A stretch of 64,000 nt of DNA from Marasmius tenuissimus (taxonomy: Eukaryota > Basidiomycota > Agaricomycetes > Agaricales > Marasmiaceae): NCBI GenBank assembly GCA_029532415.1, contig JAQOTA010000059.1, forward strand, positions 310,001 through 374,000, read 5' to 3'. Shown in pieces: positions 8,854 to 20,813 of the stretch. The position numbers and the translations under genes were made by a program. The notes beneath the pieces were generated by a model. The model was not told the origin of the DNA, did not search any database, and worked only from the letters and a program-made list of their open reading frames with translations. The first letter of the stretch is position 1, and every line of letters begins with the position of its first letter.

Positions 8854-10979
8854 TCAAAACAAAGTTCTTCCCCGTCTGTCGTTCAACTCGTTAGACCGAC
8901 AAGGATTGGAAGGACAAGTACTAGCATGTCGTTCCACCGTGTTTTCAGTGAAACCTTCCTTACTGCAATAACCACACTTGAAGCCGTTAGCTCCCTTGTG
9001 GGTCTCCACGTGGGCTGGGGATGAGACTGTGAGCTTCATGTGAAGATGACTCCCAGATGCACTTACTGGCACGCGTATCTTCATCGGTGAATGTCTGACC
9101 ACATAAAGGGCACGGATATCTCACCAGAGGAACTTGAGGATCTACCCTGAAGGCCGGGGGAGTACTGAAGCTCGTTGAGCCGCCCATGCACTGCCCAATG
9201 AATGCGGGCGAGTACCAGTATTGGAAGTGCTTGATCGGCGCAACCTGAAGCTCGACTTGTTGCTGCTCCTGGTGATGTTCAGGTGACCCCCGCTGTGGAT
9301 ACTCGTGAGAGCGAGGATAGAAGACTATGCGATCGGGCAACGTAGAACGAGGGAGTGGAGGACCTGGGAGTAGGGGATTGAGGGACACAGAGTCAGAGGG
9401 CGAGGCAAAACTCGCAATGGTATGAGCTAGATCGAACGGGAGTGCCGTCAATCACATGAGCTACCAACCTGAGAACGGAGAGATGAAAGAGTACTGACTC
9501 GTTGATTCTTCTGGTGACTCTGGCGAGCTAGATGTGTGGACAAAAAGCGGTAGGGGATCCACGTCGTCCCCCAGGCTGGAGTAAAGAGATTCGCTCCACG
9601 GCGTTGCATTTACTATGGTGGCATCGGTCGCAAGGATACGCTTCACAAGATCCGTTGCGGTGGGCCGGGATGAAGGCTCTTGCCTCCAGCAGTCATGCAG
9701 AAGAGACCACACACTATGCTTGTCATCGGGTAGATTGACGGGACTTGGCGGCGGTGGATCCTCCCCTCGTGCCGTAGTTTTGGGAAGGTTATAAAGCTGG
9801 CGTAGAACCTGGAAGTGAATTGTTACAACTGAAAAATTACTCTCATTCCTGACATGCAGAACTCACGGAGTAGCATACAGACCCGTATGAGTAGATATCA
9901 CTTTCTTTCGAACTGGGAGCCAGGCCTTATGCCACGTCGGGAGGTGCGTACCATACTGTTCCTCCACAACACGACGTCGTGGGCCCCAGTCCATGAGTAA
10001 CCGCGGAACAAGCCAGACCAAAGTCACATATGGACGCTCGGCAGTCATCGCGGATGAGAATATTGACATTTAAACCCGAGAGTTCTCGGTTTCAGCCGGC
10101 GGAAGAACAAGTATGGAGCCCCTCACGTCTTTCAAATCCCCATGGACGATATCTTCCTTATGTAGGTACTCGACCCCCAGTGCAATGTCGTAGAGCTGGT
10201 CAAAGCTCAGGTATCTGATTTCCCTTGGCTCGAGTGAAACAACTCACGATGTTATGACAGTTCACCCTGTCTGGCTGTGTTTTTATAAACTTTGCGAGAT
10301 GTCCATACGCCAGGTAAGGGGATATAAGACATAGATCCCTCCGAAGATCGTTCAAGTAGTATATTCCCATGAACGGCAAAACATTCGCATGTTTTAGTTG
10401 CGTCCAGATCCTGGCTTCGCGTGAGATGCTTTTCAGATACTTCAGTTTATCGTCAGTCGCATCCAACTTCAAATTCCGGCCTGGAGCGGTCAACACACCT
10501 TCAGGGTTTGGTCGTAATCCCAATTATCGTTCTCATCGCCGTCTCCTCGCTCCCATTGTGTACCCCTTGGTAGCTTCAGAGCAAGCTGAACGGTCCCATC
10601 ATCGCCAGTCGTCCCTTTCCAGACGTCTGCAAACGCCCCGCATCCGATAAAGGCACTGCGCTTGAGATTTCGGATGACAGAGTATTGTGGGAAGCGTCCT
10701 GTTCGTCTCGAAAGGCGAGACAAGACCTTTTGAACGAGAGATCGAGCGGGGTTTGCTCGTGGGAGGCCAACGAGCTGAGAAATAAGATTCAGGGTCGAAC
10801 GCACGAACAGCGACAAAGAAGGCGATACTCACAAGGTGAAGTAGATCAAGCTTGCGTTGGGCCTCATCTCCTTCTAACGTGAGAAGCGATTGCAGCTTTT
10901 CGGAGTCTTTGAGGGCATCCTCGAGGTCTCTGAGCTCTTGCTGCACCTCAAAGCCCAGATGTGTGAGTTTGGATTCCAT
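8854..10979 (-). pseudogene. Protein kinase with C-terminal C2H2 zinc fingers, inactivated in the kinase domain
   Basis: Read on the minus strand: an N-terminal helical segment beginning MESKLTHLGFEVQQELRDL, then a kinase domain with glycine loop GCGAFADVW, LALKL, catalytic loop HGDLK, DFG, APPD and DIYSYGS, ending in WSLLHDCWRQEPSSRPTATD. A 42 nt intron joins in frame to a tail ending in two fingers: C-x2-C-x12-H-x3-H (CPLCGQTF...HVETH) and C-x2-C-x12-H-x3-C (CGYCSKEG...HASTC). Lesions are a 1-nt frame mismatch at the intron near 10240, a lost donor and acceptor at the intron after HGDLK (about 10070-10125), and an in-frame TAA near 9930. Kinase features resemble the TKL-type kinases expanded in agarics. 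No other function is claimed. The zinc-finger exons splice cleanly and could be expressed separately. Confidence 0.75.
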
Positions 10980-11879
10980 TCAAATGAGTGTAGAGGAAGG
11001 GGAGTTGAACGAAGAATGTAGCGTGTGAACTCTCGATCGTGGTTTTTGAATGACCGAGGAAGCCGCCCTACGTCCGTAGTCACGGTTTTATCGCCTTGCG
11101 ACGATCCTCAAGAACCTTTCTTGACGTGATGCGCGCCGGTATTGCTGTTGAGGTGAAAGAAGCCAGCAAATTGACTAGCAGAGTAAACATGCGAATCGTC
11201 ATGAGAGCCGACTGACAAATCTCCAGTGCGCTGAGCGCTGCGGATAGAAGTCAAGATGTTCGCTTGACGCTACGGCAACCTGGCGGCGCCCTTATGGGTG
11301 GCTAGTGGTACTGTATCCATTACGAGTTGCTTCTTCCTCATCTCTGCATTGCACAGTACGGTATAGGTTGTGCCCAGTGCCCGAGGCTCTAAGATCAACA
11401 GCCGAGGGTTGAAAGTCGGCTGTCAGTTTGAGAGTTGGTAGCCTTAGGGCTCGGAAGGTTGGATACACTAAATAAACCTAAGTAGCACTGTGAGTATCGT
11501 CATGAATGTGGAGGAAGAAACGTGCTCTGGCGAAGCAATCATGAGAGAGTGTGATGCTAGAGGTTATCCATACTCTATACGTCGTTTGGGAGCAATTTGG
11601 GGCTGTAGAGTTTTATGGCTGGGAAGAAGTTCCGGGTGTGGACGATGTGAACAATGTTCCAATCCGAGTCGGAGTTCTGTCGGAGTTAGGGCCGAGCCGG
11701 CGGCACTTCTTCCACAACGAACACTTTCTTCTCCACCTTCCAGGTTACTTTCATCCCTCTCAAATTGTACTCTTCGCGGTGACAGGGGGTAGACGCTTTT
11801 CAATTTCTATGGATCAGCGTGCTTCCCTGGAATCAGATTTGGAGTACGTAACCTGCAACCTAACCGCAGCATTACTGAT
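10980..11879. other. Intergenic region between two related minus-strand fragments
   Basis: About 900 bp with no recognisable coding segment. Open frames at 11490-11800 on the plus strand lack a domain or a plausible exon pattern. Confidence 0.4.
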
Positions 11880-12233
11880 CCCAACAGCTCAAACTTCTTC
11901 TTCGGATCTGAAGAGCAAAATTTACGACGAACGGAATGGAAGAATCTGCCAGTGGAACGAATGGCAGCTTGGCAGCTCTGAGCTGATGAGAGAGCGAGCG
12001 GGCTTTGCTTGTGGGAGGCCAACAAGCTGGAAGACGAGATTCGGACTTGATAAGTAGGAAACGTAGCAAGAACAGCCGCTACTCACATACTGAAGCAAAT
12101 CAAGTCTGCGTTGAGCGTCGTCCTCCTTTAGTGTGGGAAGTGACTTTAGCTTCGTAGAGTCTTTAAGAGCTTCCTGTAGATCTCTGAGTTCCTGCTGCAC
12201 CTCATAGCTCAGGTCTTCGAGCTTGGATTCCAT
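11880..12233 (-). pseudogene. Truncated N-terminal copy of the kinase/zinc-finger gene
   Basis: Starts MESKLEDLSYEVQQELRDLQ, nearly the same as the N-terminus at 10979, and keeps the same first intron (donor gtgagt) followed by LVGLPQAKPARSL, which matches LVGLPRANPARSL. It then shifts frame, continues as a TGRFFHSVRR-like remnant, and stops before the kinase glycine loop. It is a partial duplicate lying about 1.25 kb upstream of the full-length copy. Confidence 0.75.
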
Positions 12234-12559
12234 TCGAAAGGGGTAGAGGGATGGGTGGTAGAGGGAAACAGCGATTGGGCCGTGTGGGCGGTTTTGAACG
12301 TCTGAGAAAGCCGGCCTACCTCCGTGGTCATGACTTCACTGCCTTGCTATACGTTCTACATCATTCTTGGCTGTCAGCTTCAGCGCTTGAAGAGAGATTC
12401 ATGAGCCAGTACTGCCGTCAAGTTGGTAGTCTATGGCTGAGCTGACTGCTCACGAGAGTCCGAGTCTGAACAAAAAATCGTTCTATAGCCTGATATGTAC
12501 TCGAACCGACTAAACACCGTCACTGATATCGCCAATATTAACCACCCTCTCCGGAGCCC

Positions 12560-13289
12560 CGTGGTTTTGCCTCCGCCTAACAGCGTGCGGATATGGCCTG
12601 CAGCATAGCCGGGAAGATAGGGAGGCTGGGGGCTTCATATGCCCTATCTGAAGGAGGCGCGTCTATGTTGGGTATATTGTGTGAGATTGCCCGTGTGCCT
12701 CGTTTCCGAGTCTTCAGTCCATAGTACCGCACGACGGGCTCTTCATCATAACGATGTTTATCGCCATACTGCTCGACGTGTTGCGACTTGCTACTCTGAG
12801 GCTTCACTGCACGAGATCATCGTCAGTTGGAGGAAAAAAGATAGATGTCGTTGACGCACCCGATCCTTGTTCATCCTCGTAACGATCTCGCCGACCCTCC
12901 TCTTCATTGATAATGTTCTCTTCTGGGCCTGAGCCTGACCATCCGCCGTTTTCGCCTGAACCAATGTCTCATCGTCCAAACCTGCTACTGGGCCCTAGGT
13001 AACCTTGTCCAGCAAACTCTGCGGTGTACCCGCGCCAAGTCCTCTTGGTGCAGACGTGTACCCAAATTTCTTCTCGAAAACAGCGAGAGGGAGCAGTCGG
13101 TGGGAGGTGGTAGCGAGATGTGAGCGCATCCGAGTCATGCTTTGTCTTTACCTTCCGTTTGGACTTTTGGTTCTGCGGCCTTCTAATTCTTGATAAATGG
13201 TTCACTTCTACTTCCATTTCCACATCCATCTCCACGTCCCTCAGCCCAATCTCACGAGAATACAAAAAGCTAGAATCTGGCGCTGTCAT
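12560..13289 (-). pseudogene. Decayed copy of the small ASCH/PUA-like gene (copy 1)
   Basis: Matches the gene at 24115-24895 in pieces: a KHDSDAL segment, then in another frame FGYTSAPRGLGAGTPQSLLDKV, then DGQAQAQKRTLSMKRRVGE, an intron beginning gtgcgtc, and a last exon like LRVASRNTSSSMAINIV. The N-terminal third is missing, at least one frameshift separates the segments, and the first codon after the intron is TGA where the intact gene has AGA. Confidence 0.65.
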
Positions 13290-13570
13290 GCAGAACCAGG
13301 TCTATTGGAACACGATAGCTGGGCCACTATAAAGGCGACATTCACAGGTTGCTTCGATAGCCGCGGGAGATGTGGAAGTGATCCTGTCTGTTCGAAAGCG
13401 GTGCGACACTTGGGTATGGGCTGGAAGGGGAAGCGCCGTTAGGTATAATATCGCCAGCCTAGTAGCTATGTCACGTGATCGTGTTTTGACTTGATAGACT
13501 CATTACGTTACCTCATTCTCTCTTGTTCCATCACTGTCGGGTTCCATTGCGCACGATTATCTCTCTCATA

Positions 13571-14736
13571 ATGTATTCTCTTCAAGATATTACAACTTGC
13601 CCAGACGGATCTATTGAACTAGAGACATTCGGTTTAGTTAGAGAAGAGGAAACCCGTCCTTTGGTACGTTTCTCACATGGCTATCGGCGGTACTTCGGCC
13701 ACTGATTGAGCCTCCTCTCAGAGCAAACATCGTTTTGAATGGGCTTTTGGGCTAGAACAAGGAACTTTCGATACTAGCAGTCACTCAAACCTATTGACTG
13801 GTACGCTCACCTTGCCACCTTCGCTCCCCACGGATATGCTCAAAATGATTTTGTCTAGTACACAAGGACCTTGTGGGACTTTTCCGTTCGCAGAGTCTGG
13901 TGTTCTCTCCGGTGCCATCCGTCCTTGAGAGAGCGTTCTCTATGATGGAACATAACAAAAGAACTCACTCGCTAAATGACCGCCAACGGTTTGAGGTGGG
14001 TACTCGGTACCTGTGTCCCAATGTTGACATCCTCACTCGTCCGCAGGACTTCGGCTCTGGCGTATGGGAATACATCTTGTTCTCGACCAAAGGAAGAGGC
14101 CGCTCTGTGCCCCCGCTCTATCGTCGATTGCCTGACGGTACAACAACACCGTTTCTCTTCGACTTATCCGACCCAGAGAAGCTTCCTCATTTCACATCCA
14201 CTATTCACCCGCTCTTCGTTCTTTTCTTCAGGAAATTGACTATGATCAGTATCATGCGGGTCGAACCCTCTTTGTGGGAGCACGTTGGCCATCCAGTTCA
14301 GAAAATGACGAACCGATGGCCCCTCTGGACCCACAATCGCTTTCTCCCCCAGATCACGTGGCCGATACGAAAGCGCCCAGCTGCTGCTGACTACTGTCGT
14401 TGCGAGGAATGCAGGAAGTGGGAGTGTGGCTCCAGCTCCGGATCGGAGGAAGTATCCACACCCTCAGATAGCTCAGACGATTCGGAGCCGTGGCGTGACC
14501 CCAACTCAGTCAAAGAGTTCGCCCAAGACGATTCCCGTGTCAAGACTTGGTCTCTACAAACGGAGAGCTCGTCTGAAGAATGTGAGTTTGATCCAGTTCT
14601 GGAACAATACTCGCTGGAGGCGACACGTCCGTTCGAAGAGGTGCTGGAGAGGTTGGGTGAGGCGATGAGGCGGCGCCTGGAGAGGTTGAAACTGATTCAG
14701 GATGCAAAGCCCATCCACTACGGGAGGAGGGGTTGA
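13571..14736 (+). CDS. Hypothetical protein, agaric-type family F (full-length member)
   Basis: Exons 13571-13663, 13722-13800, 13859-13995 and 14047-14736 join in frame to 332 aa. The N-terminus MYSLQDITTCPDGSIELETFG and the block FEWAFGLEQGTFDTSSHSNLL recur in the broken copies at 58.9-60.0 kb and 60.3-60.8 kb. The C-terminal third has a cysteine cluster, YCRCEECRKWEC, that might bind metal, an acidic serine-rich stretch, and a charged helix LEEVLERLGEAMRRRLERL-like. No signal peptide or membrane segment is seen. I do not recognise a known domain; I associate this kind of sequence with lineage-specific families of mushroom-forming fungi. This is the only one of the window's copies without a visible lesion. 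Confidence 0.7.
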
Positions 14737-15621
14737 TCCCCACCTGTTCATGTCATCATTCAATTCCACTTGTCATTGCTTGTTTGCCTACTATTCTTCA
14801 TCCATCATCCTATAGCATCATTAGTCATGGCTTTCTTAGTGGCGCTGGTACTTGTCAACCCACGTCCACATGTACTTCGTACCTCATCTACGAACGAAGA
14901 CCCCATTCCTCGGCCTGCTTTTGTCTATTTTGATCAGCAATGATCAGGAAATCCCGTGTGGGGTGGTCTACTCAACTGTCTCTCTGGTACTCGGGATTAA
15001 TAAAGAACTCCCCTTTTCTGGATTTTCCACCACTATCGAGGAGCCGCTGGTTCGGCGACTCCGGGTCTTCTTGCACCGCACATATGCGAATTCTGCTTGA
15101 CAAACAGTCTGCATTTGCGTTCTCTTAGCTCTTACGTTGGACAATCAAAGATACCGTTAATTCTTCCTTCAGTTCATGTCGTCGTGCAAAGTACGACCCA
15201 ACACAATGCTCGACCTCAAGACGTTTGGATACGACCGCGCATGAGTGGTAGCTCAAATTTTTCGTGGATCAAATTGTAGGCCTCCTGAATGAGAGCTTTG
15301 TCTGGACGACGATGACTGTGTACAATGGATCATCGATCATGCTCTACCTGAGACGCGATATGTTCAACGCCTCGTCAGAAGTCCATCGTAATTAGCTGTA
15401 GACCATTTGAATTGTTCCATGACCGAGCTTCCTTGCCATGGCTGTACGTTCCTCAGTACACGGACCCAGGCTGGGACACCTCGGAACATGTCCAAGGGGA
15501 ACAGAAACGGAGACAGGTGTAGGCCGTGTACGCATGCGAAGAGAAGGCGACGAAATGGATTGGCGATTACATTAAAAACAATGCCTCGGACGGAAGATTA
15601 TAGCACACAAAAAGAAACCAG
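14737..15621. other. Intergenic, no feature recognised
   Basis: About 880 bp between the family F gene and the convergent GH3 gene. No domain, repeat partner or RNA was recognised. Confidence 0.4.
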
Positions 15622-18115
15622 TTATGGTTTCGGCCAAGCGATCAATTTCTCCTCCTTCCCAACGAGCGTAATCGTCTTTTTGACCTTCCCGTCCACATCA
15701 AGCATCAACTCGTACCTCCCGGGATACAAAACTCTATTCCCCTCCTCATCTGTCCTCGCAATACTCCCAAGCGTCACCTTCAACTCCGCCGTTGCGCTCT
15801 GTCCAGCCTCCAGCCCCTTCACGCGCGTGTAAGACACCAACTCCTTTAAGGGCGCAGGGGAAGGTCCGGCGGAAGTACGAGAGAATAGCAGCGCCACATA
15901 GTCAGACTGAACATGACCAGTGTTCTTCACCTCCACCTTGAACGTATCCAGCGTACCCAAATCGACATGCGAAGCACCCTTAGCAGCCGCAACGACATCT
16001 TGGATGTTAAACGTTGAACTACCACCCTTTGCAAAAGCAAGGTCGAATGTCGTATAATGAAGTCCAAACCCAAACGGAAATACCGCCTGGCCTGTATACC
16101 ACTTGTATGTCCGGCCTGCGTTTGACTCAGATGGTCGGAGATTCATATCCGTGAACGCGACCTCGTTGACGTAGTCAGCTGGGTACTGCGTAAGCGGGAG
16201 CCGACCAGCTGGGCTTCGGTTTCCAAGAATGAGATCCACGAGGGCTTTGCCACCGCTTTGTCCAGGGTACCCTCCCCAGATGAGCGCGTTGACCTGCAAA
16301 GTAAGTCAGACTCGTCGAAGGCTTGGAGCGGTTCGAAGCGCACAAACCTTGTCGTTCGTCTTGATCGCCCCACTATCCACCTGCCCCCCACCCATCTGAA
16401 GCACAATGAATGGCTTCCCGACGTCGGCGAGTTGACCGACAAGTTCCAACTGCTTCCCAGGCCACCCAATCTCCACCCTATCCCTCGATTCACCCTCAAT
16501 CGTCCCATCTATTCCACCTGCATACACCACCAGATCCGCTTCCCTCGCAAGGTTCAGCGCATCCGCAAAGCCCTCGGTGGAATTCGTGTTGATGTTGGTG
16601 CCGTTGATGAAGGATACGTCAAATCCGGCGTCTCTGAAAGCTTGTTGGGGACTTATGAGGAACGGGGCAACACCGAAGTAATTGGATTGGAGCTGGCGAG
16701 TTGCATTGGCCCATGGACCTATCACTGCGACTTTCTTGGTCTTTTTTACTTGTGCTGAGGAGAGAGGGAGGAGTCCGTCGTTCTTCAGGAGAACGATCCC
16801 TTCAATGCTAGCTTCGTACGCGAGTGTTTGTGCTTCGGGAGTGTTGATATCGCTCCATCCTAGTTGACGGAAAGGCTGTCGTTCGGGAGGATCGAAATAG
16901 CCGAGTCTGAAATCGAAGATTTTGTCAGTCGTCGATATATACTCGAATCCGTGTTCAGGATCTCCAACTCACCTGACCAACGAATGATACAACCTGACCT
17001 TCGACCTCTTCAACTGCTCCACCGTAATCAACTTCTGGTCCAGAGCCTCGCCAAGATGATCCCCGAACGCCTCCCCACAATCAACATCCGTCCCCGCCTT
17101 GAGTGCAACCGCCGTCGCATTCACGATCGTGGTCGTATAATTATGCGTCGTGAAGATATCGTCCACCGCAGCACAATCCCCCGTAATCCACCCCACCCCT
17201 TCTTCCCCCTCCTCCGCCTTCCCAAGCTCGAACAACCCACGAGCAACATCCTCCAACAAGAAACTATTCGCACACGACGGAATCCCATTCACCGCATTAT
17301 AGCTACACATAATCGACCCCACCCTCGCATCTCTCACACAACTCTGAAACGACGGAGAATAATACTCCGCCAGATCCTGTTGCGTGATCTGCGCGTCGAA
17401 CGTATGTCTCGTTATATTCCCTGCGTTCTCCAAATCGTACCCAGCCCAGTGTTTGCAATCCGCCAGGACTTTATAGTACGGTTTCGGAACGACCCCACCT
17501 TGGAGGGCGGTAACGTACTCGAACACGTATCGAGAGATGTGGAACGGGTCTTCGCCGGGGGTTTCTTGACCACGGCCCCATCGGGGGTCTTTGAACGGGT
17601 TGATGTTGGGCGTGAAGTAGTCGAGACCGGAACGATTGGCGTTGTTAAATGCGCGGGCCTCGGTGCTGATGATGGTGGCAATGGAGTGGACGAGGGTGTC
17701 GTCGAAGGCGGCTCCGAGGGTTATGGGGCTCGGGAAAGAGGTCGCGAAGCTGAAGGGTTCCCCAGGGGGAGCAAAGGTTACGCCAGGGCTTGAGGCTACG
17801 CCGTGCTGGAAAGTAGATACCATAAGTAACGTGAGGAGGAAGGTGACTTGTGCAACGTACGAGTGCTTCGCTCCACCAATTGTAGGGTGGAAGGCCAAGA
17901 CGTGGAACACCTGGTGACATGTTCACAGAATTTTGGATCATTTCCGCGGGAGTGAGCTCTTCAACGAGCGCTCTGGCACGGTCGATGGCTCGAGCAGTCG
18001 GATCGCATACGAGGTTTTTGGATAGAGGGCCATTGGCGCAATCTGGGAATGCGCCGTTACAGGCGAGAACGACAGCACCAAGAACAATGAAGCGGGGGAG
18101 TTTTTGAGACGCCAT
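15622..18115 (-). CDS. GH3 beta-xylosidase, intact
   Basis: Four exons on the minus strand (18115-17861, 17805-16973, 16906-16348, 16293-15622) give 772 aa without a break. A signal peptide ends near LACNGAFPDC. The (beta/alpha)8 domain contains NINPFKDPRWGRGQETPGED, DCKHWAGYDLE and nucleophile Asp295 in GWITGDCAAV. The alpha/beta sandwich domain contains AVIGPWANAT and LVVYAGG. The fibronectin III-like tail ends PGRYELMLDVDG. The family removes terminal xylose from xylo-oligosaccharides, usually in the secreted hemicellulose system. Intron positions match the broken paralogue at 4.3-8.5 kb, whose first exon has the same 255 nt, so the two are an inverted duplicate pair. This copy is presumably the working one. 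Confidence 0.93.
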
Positions 18116-18127
18116 TGCTGGAGCCCT

Positions 18128-18190
18128 GGAGGTTTAGTCCGACCATACGAAGGGTATAAGTACGCGACGAAAGATAACAGATGACGCGTA
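18128..18190 (-). promoter_or_regulatory. GH3 promoter elements shared by both paralogues
   Basis: Read on the minus strand, acgcgtcatctg (18178-18189) is followed about 20 nt later by a TATA-like acttata, about 40-50 nt before the ATG. The same order and similar spacing occur upstream of the other GH3 copy (4239-4274). A regulator-binding role for the shared 12-mer is inference. Confidence 0.45.
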
Positions 18191-19819
18191 AAAAAGTCGT
18201 AAAAAAGTCGACTTCGATGTTCTCTGATCTTCGAAATAGGGACAGAGAGGTCAACAGACCATCAGTACACGGCGGCCATCTCTCAGAAGACCACTCACTT
18301 TTACCATATTTTTGGGAAACGTGGTCACGAGTCGCGTGCTGCGTGCTACACCCTGGATTCTTCCTTATGACAAAGATCTTTTCGTGTCTTCTATTCGAGC
18401 TGCGGTGTCACCTTCCTAAAAGTTCAACCTGCGAAGAAAAGGATGCAGAGTGTAAGTCAGCATAATGGTGGAAGTTTCTCGACAACACCGAAAATTGGCA
18501 TTCTTGCAAAAGTGGGATTGCCGACCATTCAGCACCACAGATGAAGAGGCAGCGACTCAGCAGGCCTCAAGGATAAAGGCAACTACCTCCCCCAAGGTTC
18601 AGAAAAAGTCCATTAGTCAAAGGGTGTCAGGGCAGTCCATACGGGGCCCGACAGTCGACACGATGGCCCGGTGCCGCGCCACGAACGATGGCGAACCCAA
18701 CCGTGGAAACACGGTCTGGTGGGTCAAGTCATATTGTTAAAGAAGCAACCTCCAAGAAGCACCACATCCATGCAGAAATCTTTTGATTCGTGGGTAAATT
18801 GCTCACAGAAATAGACGAATCCAGACCCCAAACAGCACTTGCCGGCTCCGAGTCCCGATGAGCTCACTAGAATGACGAGGGCGGGATGGCAAGGGGCTCC
18901 ATGCTGAGTTGAGAGTCGAGACCTGGTTGAAGATTTTTGCAATCACAAGCATATCGGGCCGTACTTTGAACAGCGACACGTATCGGGGAGAGAAAAGTCA
19001 CAATCGTATCTGTCAGAAGTTACATTAGCTGGCGCTCAGTCGCGAATGCTGGGATAGCACACACATACCCTTGAGAAACGCCAGGATGGAACTTAGGGTT
19101 GAGACTCTTGATGCCCTCGGCGCACGGTATGCGATGGAGTTGTCGATGCGACGAGTGGTGGTAAGAAATGCTGAAGACTCCTGCCAGGGTTCCGAGCCAT
19201 CAAAATATCAGGTTGTGAGTCGACGGAGGTACTGGACTCTGACGTAGCACCCGTTGAACCAGCACCTTGAGAGGACCATCAGCGATCGGAGCTCGGATCA
19301 GTATCTACAAGCTGCTTGAAGAACGGCGACATACCTGTACCACGAATCTCATACGTAACCGGACTATTCGACAGCTCTCTCAGGCCCTTGATATGAACGC
19401 CGACATGGGCTCGAGAAGCAGGGTAGATGTCGGTGAACGTGGGTCATGAATGTGAACTCTGGCGTTCTCGAAAACCAGCTTGGCCACCCTGGTCATTGGT
19501 GAGCGTGATAGGACCGTATTTGCCCGAACAATGAGTTTGTTGGCGTCGAGATTTGACGTGGTGTGTATATCAAAAGATCTAAGTATCTTGCTGACAATTT
19601 CATGGCGGATTCTGGAGGAAAATTTGCGAGATGTTTGCGACCTCGGTCACGATGAAAAGGGAGGGGTTCCAGATTTGGCTGTTTCTGCACCCTCTTCGAG
19701 CCTCGCCTTCTCTTTCCACTTGTTCTGGTTCTCGCCACCCTTCTGCTTAGGCCCCTCTGAGTATCCAACGTTTCCGATGACGTTCCAGTTGTCTCTGGTA
19801 TCCCCTCCACTGGCAGGTC
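18191..19819. other. Long intergenic stretch, no gene recognised
   Basis: About 1.6 kb without an exon pattern I can support. The stretch 18780-18960 weakly resembles 23880-23980 (words such as ctcgactctcaac and aaaatcttca, partly inverted), which suggests old duplication. Confidence 0.35.
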
Positions 19820-20109
19820 CTTCATCTCGTTGAGTTACGCGTTCAATGCCAAAGACGAGTTCAAATCATTGCTTGTGTCGAGTTTTAGGGGATAGAGGTT
19901 GAGGAATCTTGGGTTAGGAGCGCCTAAACGCGAAGGAAGAAATTGGTCGAGGAAGTCGAGAGTCAAGAGTATGCGCCTGGGCCAACACTCGGGTCCCGCT
20001 CGGATCCGGAAGTTGCTCACACAAACACCCACAAGTTTCGGATTCCCCAGGCACACCACTCTTTCTAACACTACATTCTCAGCAGGAGGCGCATAATCAA
20101 AATTCAATG
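19820..20109. repeat. Dispersed repeat R3, copy 1
   Basis: Contains aaacacccacaagtttcgg and neighbouring sequence that recurs near 36149-36170 and, more diverged, near 38020-38045. It ends next to the ASCH/PUA-like fragment at 20110. Its coding status is unknown; a minus-strand open frame (NPKLVGVCVSNFRIR) crosses it. Confidence 0.5.
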
Positions 20110-20800
20110 CGACTGCTCCCGGAGATTGTACTCGACGGCAGTCGTCGCACCACCCTCTTCCCGACCCTCCAGCAGACATAATACTAACAGTTTCTACATC
20201 TTCCGTGGCTATTCAAAGCATAAATCGTCGAGAGAAGACGTTCCACGAAACTTGACATCTCACTCGTCTAGACGACGAGATACAGTCAAAACCGGCGGAT
20301 GGTTAAGCCCTGGTTTCGAAGAGAATAACACTGGTGAAGAGAAAGGTCGGCAAGAAGTATGTGGACGATGGAGCCAACAATAGCGATGAGGCCTGTGATC
20401 AAGAGACGGGTGCGTCTTTCCTACTCGCTCGTCTTTTAGCACAATCTGACGTTCCTTTGCAACCGTAGAGAAGTCTCAGAGTGGCAAATCGCAACACCTC
20501 GGGGATTATGGCTACTTATGAGCGTTATCATGAACAATCCGTCCTGTGATGTATTGACTGAAGCCGCGCAAATGATACATACGGATCATGCCTACGGTTT
20601 GACGTTTAACCCTCGATGGGGATGCATCCTTCGCCTATCGGACATCACCAGATCCTGTTGCTCCGAGGCCGTCGACCTCCTCTGCCTCACTAACCACCAT
20701 GACGCTGTACCTCCTTCCGGCGACGTTCATGGTGTATACCTGGGTCGAGTACATGTCATATTCGGACAGGCTATAAAACGATTACTTGTTCAAAATCGCG
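20110..20800 (+). pseudogene. Decayed copy of the ASCH/PUA-like gene (copy 2, internal deletion)
   Basis: The 5' part matches the start of the 24115 gene through SINRREKT-like codons. The next 350-400 nt of that gene are missing and similarity resumes near the gtgcgtc intron, the last exon and the 3' flank (to about 20790, matching 24845-25130). Stops and a frame change make it non-coding. It directly abuts the GH3 fragment. Confidence 0.65.
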
Positions 20801-20813
20801 CAAGCGGCTAGAT

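Noticed and set aside
16864..17793. 309-codon open frame on the plus strand opposite the intact GH3 gene
   Set aside because: Antisense shadow of the GH3 exon, arginine-rich, without a domain or splice pattern; the same shadow appears opposite the other GH3 copy.
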